From: a bacterium
Lineage (GTDB): Bacteria; Auribacterota; UBA3054; B51-G9
NCBI GenBank assembly: GCA_029933535.1
Contig: JAOZNZ010000074.1
Location: forward strand, 1 to 10,454
Direction: 5' to 3'
Length of the DNA stretch: 10,454 nucleotides
Positions 7,733 to 10,454 of this stretch are shown here, in pieces; position 1 is the first letter of the stretch, and every line of letters starts with the position of its first letter. The notes under the pieces were generated by a model, which saw only the letters and a list, made by a program, of their open reading frames with translations, was not told the origin of the DNA and did not search any database. The position numbers and the translations under genes are program-made.

Positions 7733-8032
7733 ATGAATTTCATTTTTCACCCAAGTGCAAAAAAAGAACTCGAGCAGGCTGTTGCTTATTATGAAAAATG
7801 CCAAATTGGTTTAGGATATGAATTTCTGGTGGAAATATATTCTACTATTCAAAGAATTTTAAACTTTCCCAATGCTTGGAGTACCCTTTCTATTCATACA
7901 CGACGTTGTCTGACTAACCGTTTTCCATTCGGAATAATATATCAAATTCAAAATCAAAATGATGATTGCATACGAATTATTTCAATTATGCAGTTAAACA
8001 AAAAACCTGGTTATTGGCATAAAAGATTATAG
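7733..8032 (+). CDS. RelE/ParE-family toxin
   Basis: A 99-residue basic protein of the RelE/ParE superfamily. It begins with the typical beta strand and helix (FHPSAKKELEQAVAYYE, residues 5-21), continues through the FP..W.....R segment and the strand FPFGIIYQI (about 61-69), and ends with the IISIMQLNKKPGYWHKRL block that marks the ParE-like branch. RelE members cleave mRNA in the ribosome and ParE members poison gyrase; the sequence alone does not separate the two. The short spacing after the antitoxin and an AAGG about 8 bases before the ATG suggest coupled translation. An intrinsic terminator at 8064-8097 closes the unit. The pair looks intact and so probably functional. Confidence 0.88.
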   Translation: MNFIFHPSAKKELEQAVAYYEKCQIGLGYEFLVEIYSTIQRILNFPNAWSTLSIHTRRCLTNRFPFGIIYQIQNQNDDCIRIISIMQLNKKPGYWHKRL

Positions 8033-8063
8033 GTTTCAAAATTTTTCTAAAATAATTGTAATG

Positions 8064-8097
8064 AAGGACGTTGATTATCTAAATCAGCGTCCTTTTT
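8064..8097 (+). terminator. Intrinsic terminator of the TA operon
   Basis: AAGGACGTTGATT pairs with the mirror arm AATCAGCGTCCTT to give about 12-14 base pairs, including one G-U pair, around a 5-base loop. The 3' arm runs directly into T5. It lies 32 bases after the toxin stop. This is the strongest intrinsic terminator in the window. Confidence 0.9.
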
Positions 8098-8162
8098 GTT
8101 CCCAAACACTATAAATTTGCTCTGCCGATCAAATTTCCTCAGCCACGCCTATTATAATTGAA

Positions 8163-8194
8163 TGATTTTCCGATTTAGTGATTCGGTGATTAAT
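8163..8194. repeat. Degenerate period-8 array with core GATT
   Basis: Four octamers, TGATTTTC, CGATTTAG, TGATTCGG and TGATTAAT, follow without gaps. The GATT core falls every 8 bases. It is non-coding and resembles the other short-period arrays, except that the period is 8. Confidence 0.65.
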
Positions 8195-8266
8195 AATTTA
8201 AAAAGTATCAGAATAAAAGTTTTATATTCTATTTCTTTCCTTAAAACAAAATCATTTTATTTTCTT

Positions 8267-8290
8267 CTTGGTGTCTTTGTGCCTTAGTGG
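8267..8290. repeat. Period-8 array CTTnGTGn
   Basis: Three octamers, CTTGGTGT, CTTTGTGC and CTTAGTGG, are followed by a decayed fourth. Only positions 4 and 8 vary. To my recollection, similar CTTTGTG-type octamer strings occur in intergenic DNA of many bacteria; that cannot be checked here. Confidence 0.7.
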
Positions 8291-8321
8291 CTAATTCTTT
8301 CTTCTAAAAATCCAAACATAA

Positions 8322-8373
8322 AAGTTGCGCAAACGCTACTCTGCCTTTTTGTTGAAGTTGCACAAACGCTACC
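8322..8373. repeat. 19-base direct repeat, two copies 33 bases apart
   Basis: AAGTTGCGCAAACGCTACT (8322-8340) recurs as AAGTTGCACAAACGCTACC (8355-8373), with two differences. The intervening 14 bases are followed by a looser similarity (TTTTTGTTG against TTGTTTGGGTTG). The first copy contains the palindrome TTGCGCAA. It could be a two-site binding element or the relic of a dispersed repeat. Confidence 0.8.
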
Positions 8374-8460
8374 TATCGTTGTTTGGGTTGGTTCGTAAAT
8401 TGCCTGAATAAGGTTTGTTACAATATAATTATTTCTGGCATACTAATTGTTACTATTAAA

Positions 8461-8490
8461 TTGAATTTATAATGTTTTATGTTATCTTTG
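8461..8490 (+). promoter_or_regulatory. Bacteroidota-type promoter of the NifX/DUF5320 genes
   Basis: TTG (8461-8463), 19 bases and TATCTTTG (8483-8490) match the TTTG...TAnnTTTG promoter known for the primary sigma factor of Bacteroidota. The predicted start of transcription is near 8497, giving a leader of about 19 bases with no SD. An alternative TATAAT at 8468-8473 has only a poor -35 partner (TTGTTA, 15-base spacer). Confidence 0.55.
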
Positions 8491-8515
8491 AAACAAACAA
8501 CGAATTAAATGAAAA

Positions 8516-8980
8516 ATGAAAATAGCTCTATCTACATTTAATGATAACTTATCAGTGGCATTCGATTTCGCTGAGACTTTACTTGTTTTTTCTGTTGAAG
8601 ATGGAATTGCAAAAGAAAAAAATGAACATTTATTACAAAATGTTAATCCTACAGCACGAGCTGCTGAAATTAAAAAGTTGGATATCGAAGTCCTGATTTG
8701 TGGCTGTATTTCAAGATGTTCTTATGAACTCTTAACTCAACTTGGAATAGAAGTTATTTCGCATGTTTCCGGTACAGTAGATGAAATATTAGCCGCTTAT
8801 TTGAAAAAAGAAATTTCAAAATCGGAATTTTGTATGCCGGGATTCGGAAGAGGAAGCGGACGTGCAGGTCGTTGTGGACAAAATCGCGGATTCGGACGAA
8901 GACATGGCAAAATGTGTAGCGAACCGTATGATTGTGAAATTAACAAATTAACAAAGAGAGGTGTATTATGCCAGGATTAA
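8516..8980 (+). CDS. Divergent NifX-like protein with Cys/Gly/Arg-rich tail
   Basis: A 154-residue protein. Residues 1 to about 100 have the fold pattern of the dinitrogenase iron-molybdenum cofactor biosynthesis domain (NifX/NafY/NifB C-terminal family), which binds metal-sulphur clusters: MKIALSTF start, EVLICGCISRC loop and the GIEVISHVSGTVDEIL end. The usual FGR motif is absent (DFAETLLVF instead). Cysteines 62, 64 and 68 form C-x-C-x3-C. A tail from residue 104, starting FCMPGFGRGSGRAG, adds Cys106, 120, 134, 140 and 152. FxMPG endings occur in some relatives, but this tail is long and looks like the GRG segment of the next protein. The gene overlaps the DUF5320 gene by 13 bases. No SD precedes it. 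A cluster-binding role is inferred from family and cysteines; the partner is unknown. Confidence 0.8.
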   Translation: MKIALSTFNDNLSVAFDFAETLLVFSVEDGIAKEKNEHLLQNVNPTARAAEIKKLDIEVLICGCISRCSYELLTQLGIEVISHVSGTVDEILAAYLKKEISKSEFCMPGFGRGSGRAGRCGQNRGFGRRHGKMCSEPYDCEINKLTKRGVLCQD

Positions 8981-9204
8981 ACAAAACAGGGCCTAATGGC
9001 GAAGGTCCAATGACAGGAAGAAGAATGGGTACGTGTACCGGAAATGCAGGTAGTGAACAACCAAACGTTCCTCAGGCAGGTTTCGGTCGTGGTCTTGGCC
9101 GCGGTGGCGGTGGACGTGGTCGCGGCAGAGGATTCAGAAATGTTTATCGCGCAACGGGATTAACCGGATGGCAGCGGGACGAACAGAAAAACACCCAATC
9201 TTAG
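8968..9204 (+). CDS. Short DUF5320 family protein
   Basis: A 78-residue glycine- and arginine-rich protein. The N-terminus has the family signature MPG...TGPNGEGPMTGRRMGTC (1-23), a GFGRGLGRGGGGRGRGRG stretch follows (38-55), and the end FRNVYRATGLTGWQR matches the conserved RN..YATGLPGW motif of DUF5320 proteins. Many relatives continue into a Glu/Lys-rich coiled coil, which is missing here. Only one cysteine (Cys23) is present. The molecular role of the family is unknown; its genes often accompany NifX/NifB-type and Mrp-like ATPase genes. A good SD (AGAGAGG, about 6-7 bases upstream) and the 13-base overlap with the preceding gene suggest coupled translation. A pair of hairpins follows the stop. 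Confidence 0.85.
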   Translation: MPGLNKTGPNGEGPMTGRRMGTCTGNAGSEQPNVPQAGFGRGLGRGGGGRGRGRGFRNVYRATGLTGWQRDEQKNTQS

Positions 9205-9213
9205 CCAAAATTA

Positions 9214-9243
9214 AGGAAGGGCGTTCTTTTAAGCGTCCTTCCT
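9214..9243 (+). terminator. Hairpin after the DUF5320 gene, probable terminator
   Basis: AGGAAGG pairs perfectly with CCTTCCT, and the stem continues inwards through GCGTT and AAGCGT to about 12 base pairs with a 6-base loop (9226-9231). No T run follows directly, so it probably works together with the adjacent hairpin at 9248-9268. Its 3' arm shares GCGTCCTT with the TA terminator. Confidence 0.6.
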
Positions 9244-9247
9244 AATT

Positions 9248-9268
9248 AAAAATTGTCAACAATTTTTT
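9248..9268 (+). terminator. Second hairpin with T6 after the DUF5320 gene
   Basis: AAAAATTG and CAATTTTT form a perfect 8-base-pair stem with a TCAA loop, ending in T6. It starts 5 bases after the previous hairpin, so the two form a tandem terminator. The stem is weak (one C-G pair), which may allow read-through to the next NifX-like gene. Confidence 0.5.
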
Positions 9269-9301
9269 GTTCCTAACGGAATTGGATATATAGAGTTTTT
9301 T

Positions 9302-9336
9302 AAAAATTAAAAATCGTAATTTAAAATTGAAAAACA
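9302..9336. repeat. Degenerate A-rich heptamer array
   Basis: AAAAATT, AAAAATC, GTAATTT, AAAATTG and AAAAACA follow at a period of 7. The A tracts start at 9302, 9309, 9323 and 9330. It lies 40 bases upstream of the second NifX-like gene. Because the sequence is simple, the periodicity is less certain than in the other arrays. Confidence 0.5.
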
Positions 9337-9376
9337 TCGTAAAACGGTGCTAATCATTAACTTAAGAGAGAAAAAT

Positions 9377-9742
9377 ATGAAAATTGCAGTTACAGCTACA
9401 GGAAATAACCTTGACGCACAAGTCGATCCAAGATTCGGGCGCGCTCATTATTTTATAATTGTTGATTCCGATACGCTTCAATTTAAAGTTATCGAAAATC
9501 CAAGTGCGGCGGCAGGCGGAGGAGCAGGTGTTCAGTCCGCTCAACTTATCGCTGATGAAAAAGCGGAATATTTACTGACAGGAAATTGCGGACCTAACGC
9601 TTTTAAAGTTTTTGAAGCGGCCGGAATTAATGTTATTGTAAATGTTTCAGGAATTATTCGTGAAGCAATCAAGGAATTCAAAGACGGTGTTCATAAAGTG
9701 TCCGATAAAGCTAATGTTGTAAGCCATCACGGAAAATTGTAA
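9377..9742 (+). CDS. NifX/NifB C-terminal-type iron-molybdenum cluster-binding protein
   Basis: A 121-residue single-domain member of the dinitrogenase iron-molybdenum cofactor biosynthesis family. It has the canonical MKIAVTATG start, DPRFGRAHYFIIVD (17-30), a glycine-rich turn (AAAGGGAGVQSAQLI, 44-58) and the TGNCGPNAFKVFEAAGI segment (68-84) with the single Cys71. Such proteins carry or store Fe-S or Fe-Mo-type clusters; outside nitrogen-fixing operons their client is usually unknown. The ATG at 9377 is preferred over the in-frame GTG at 9347. It begins the conserved MKIAV and has AAGAGAG 6 bases upstream. The gene stands alone behind the tandem hairpins, 172 bases after the DUF5320 stop. 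Confidence 0.9.
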   Translation: MKIAVTATGNNLDAQVDPRFGRAHYFIIVDSDTLQFKVIENPSAAAGGGAGVQSAQLIADEKAEYLLTGNCGPNAFKVFEAAGINVIVNVSGIIREAIKEFKDGVHKVSDKANVVSHHGKL

Positions 9743-9759
9743 TTTAATTATATTAAATT
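9741..9759 (+). terminator. AT-only hairpin over the NifX-like stop codon
   Basis: AATTTAAT and ATTAAATT form a perfect 8-base-pair stem with a 3-base loop; the stem begins within the stop codon. With no G-C pair and no T run after it, it is at best a weak 3' end signal. Confidence 0.25.
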
Positions 9760-9776
9760 TCAGTTTTGGTGAAGAT

Positions 9777-9893
9777 GGGGAGGAACGATGTCGGCGGTTC
9801 GAAGTCCTAAAACGGGGCAAGCCTGATATTGGACATCGAAGTAAGCCACGCTTCCTGGCGCGAGCATCAAACTTCGAACACTGAACACCCAGG
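9777..9893 (+). other. GC-rich structured non-coding element, possible RNA
   Basis: By hand count this stretch is about 55 % G+C, above the genes around it, yet it has no credible gene. It holds nested and competing inverted repeats. CGATGTC (9786-9792) pairs with GACATCG (9832-9838). GTTCGAAGT (9797-9805) pairs with ACTTCGAAC (9871-9879). CGAAGT (9837-9842) competes for that same 3' arm. A small GCCA/TGGC hairpin (9845-9859) lies inside. The first two helices together would make a pseudoknot. I do not recognise a known riboswitch or RNA family. It may be a leader for the lipoprotein gene, a free RNA, or part of an inserted repeat. The strand is assumed from the gene downstream. Confidence 0.45.
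9863..9890. repeat. Degenerate heptamer array AACACTG-type
   Basis: AGCATCA, AACTTCG, AACACTG and AACACCC follow without gaps. The later units are close to one another. The array overlaps the 3' side of the structured element, so its bases may serve both as a repeat and in pairing. Confidence 0.5.
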
Positions 9894-9906
9894 TATAGTA
9901 AATACT

Positions 9907-9945
9907 AAATTCATCCCGAGGAGTTAGCTCGCTCGGGACGAATTT
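9907..9945 (+). promoter_or_regulatory. Strong hairpin in the lipoprotein gene leader
   Basis: AAATTC-A-TCCCGAG pairs with CTCGGGA-C-GAATTT (13 base pairs, one A/C mismatch). A further GAG/CTC extension sits in the loop. Only three U residues end the 3' arm, so it is not a standard terminator. It sits 15 bases before the SD of the lipoprotein gene and shares its TCCCGA/TCGGGA core with the palindrome at 5821-5840. A leader structure or a dispersed palindrome are both possible. Confidence 0.65.
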
Positions 9946-9971
9946 CCTGACACCTAAAACAGGAGGTCGTT
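9943..9971 (+). promoter_or_regulatory. Maskable ribosome binding site of the lipoprotein gene
   Basis: A perfect SD, AGGAGG (9961-9966), stands 5 bases before the ATG. TTTCCTG (9943-9949) can pair with CAGGAGG (9960-9966): five Watson-Crick and two G-U pairs across a 10-base loop. Bases 9943-9945 are also the end of the large upstream hairpin, so the two structures compete. This suggests, but does not prove, control of translation by leader folding. Confidence 0.45.
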
Positions 9972-10154
9972 ATGAAAACAACAATAATAACTTTAGCATG
10001 TATTTTATTTATAGGTTGCGCAACACCAAAAGCGCCGGTTCCGCCACCAAGAACGGAAGCCGCAATGGAAGCGTGGATGAAGAGAGTAGCGGAATCAGAA
10101 CAAGAAATGGCTAACTCTGATTATAGTTCAAACATGCAATTTTTTGATGAATAA
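9972..10154 (+). CDS. Small lipoprotein of unknown function
   Basis: A 60-residue protein. It has a Lys2-started hydrophobic signal (about 5-15) and a lipobox-like LFIGC with the lipidated cysteine at position 16. A Pro-rich link (PKAPVPPP) and a short charged helix (TEAAMEAWMKRVAESEQEMA) follow. After signal peptidase II cleavage only about 45 residues remain. Phe at -3 of the lipobox is less common than Leu, so processing is likely but not certain. Family unknown. The ATG is fixed by the strong SD AGGAGG. The next gene follows after 37 bases and may be cotranscribed. The preceding leader is unusually structured. Confidence 0.75.
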   Translation: MKTTIITLACILFIGCATPKAPVPPPRTEAAMEAWMKRVAESEQEMANSDYSSNMQFFDE

Positions 10155-10191
10155 TCGATAATAAAAAACAAAATAATTAACCGGAGACAAA

Positions 10192-10454
10192 ATGATAAAA
10201 TTACCAAAAGAAGTAAGTGAAGCGTGGGAACAAAAACAGGATGCTGTTGTATTAACTACCGTAGATGAAAACGGATTGCCAAACTCTATCTACGCAACGT
10301 GTGTAAGTAAATTTGATGACCAAACAATTGTTGTTGCTGATAATTATTTTGATAAAACAAGAAAAAATGTTTTGGCAGGATCTAAAGGAGCACTACTCTT
10401 TATTACAAAAGATGGGAAATCATATCAAATTAAAGGTTCTTTCGATTATTTAAC
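10192..10454 (+). CDS. Pyridoxamine 5'-phosphate oxidase-like FMN-binding protein (partial)
   Basis: The gene runs off the right edge; 87 codons are visible. The start MIKLPKEVSEAWEQK, then VVLTTVDENGLPNS (about 19-32), VVADNYFDKTRKN (about 47-59) and LLFITKDGKSYQIKG (about 68-82) fit the split-barrel flavin-binding proteins of the PNPOx-like family. The TKDGKSYQIKG strand forms part of the FMN site in relatives. Such proteins bind FMN, haem or F420 and many are of unknown substrate; a true PdxH role is unlikely because small anaerobe-type members differ from it. The ATG has GGAG 5 bases upstream. The C-terminus, needed to define the subfamily, lies outside the window. Confidence 0.85.
   Translation, partial: MIKLPKEVSEAWEQKQDAVVLTTVDENGLPNSIYATCVSKFDDQTIVVADNYFDKTRKNVLAGSKGALLFITKDGKSYQIKGSFDYL

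Larger units (their letters stand above)
8033..8515. other. 483-base gap between the TA pair and the NifX-like cluster
   Basis: No credible gene is seen in this stretch. It holds, in order, the TA terminator (8064-8097), two period-8 arrays (8163-8194 and 8267-8290), a 19-base direct repeat in two copies 33 bases apart (8322-8373), and a promoter for the first NifX-like gene (8461-8490). Apart from these it is AT-rich and unremarkable. The mix of small repeats suggests an old insertion zone or a repeat-tolerant boundary between operons. Confidence 0.8.

Noticed and set aside
7499..7804. 101-codon open frame on the minus strand over the TA genes
   Set aside because: It is antisense to both antitoxin and toxin, which have clear family matches.
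8033..8515. Insertion sequence or transposase remnant
   Set aside because: No terminal inverted repeats, target duplication or transposase-like frame could be found; only short tandem and direct repeats are visible.
9347..9376. Upstream GTG start adding ten residues to the second NifX-like protein
   Set aside because: The extension MLIINLREKN has no family counterpart, and its codons contain the SD of the better ATG at 9377.
9797..9808. tRNA T-arm-like string GGTTCGAAGTCC
   Set aside because: Flanking bases do not form a 5-base-pair T stem, and no anticodon or acceptor arm can be drawn, so no tRNA gene or tRNA-end attachment site is supported.
9777..9893. Known riboswitch (c-di-GMP, molybdenum cofactor, fluoride, cobalamin)
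   Set aside because: Some short strings are reminiscent, but the conserved core motifs of these classes are not present.

Overview
The window reads as chromosomal DNA from a bacterium of the Bacteroidota/Chlorobiota/Ignavibacteriota kind. The reasons are the style of its LepA and DnaX, a TAnnTTTG promoter element ahead of one gene, weak use of Shine-Dalgarno (SD) sequences, and an AT-rich sequence with many short-period intergenic repeats. A NifX/DUF5320 cluster hints at an anaerobic life style. The placement is inferred from sequence character only.

Positions 1-7316 are coded on the minus strand. Read in transcription order they hold dnaX (clamp-loader gamma/tau subunit, 7316-5940), then a 222-base gap with repeats, then a compact unit aspS (aspartyl-tRNA synthetase), an AsmA-like membrane-anchored protein, and lepA (elongation factor 4). 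aspS and asmA are 3 bases apart; asmA and lepA are 30 bases apart with a terminator-like hairpin over the asmA stop. dnaX has a perfect TTGACA-17-TATAAT promoter so close to its ATG that the mRNA should be leaderless or nearly so. Near its 3' end is an A7 slippery heptamer with an SD-like element 10 bases upstream and an early -1 stop, recalling the E. coli dnaX frameshift site.

Positions 7317-10454 are coded on the plus strand. A type II toxin-antitoxin pair (Unstab_antitox-type antitoxin, RelE/ParE toxin) has its own promoter diverging from dnaX and ends in a strong intrinsic terminator. A 483-base gap with period-8 repeats and a spaced direct repeat follows. Next are three small genes: a divergent NifX-like protein with a Cys/Gly/Arg-rich tail, an overlapping short DUF5320 protein, and a canonical NifX/NifB-C-like protein. 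These families bind or carry metal clusters, but no nitrogenase or Mrp-type ATPase gene lies in the window.

The last part has a GC-richer, non-coding, palindrome-rich stretch (about 9777-9945) with mutually exclusive pairings, followed by a pairing that can mask the strong SD of a small lipoprotein gene. It looks like a structured 5' leader or an unrecognised RNA element. The window ends inside a pyridoxamine-phosphate-oxidase-like flavoprotein gene.

A pervasive feature is short tandem arrays in gaps between genes, with a period of exactly 7 (six loci) or 8 (two loci) bases, each with a different unit.
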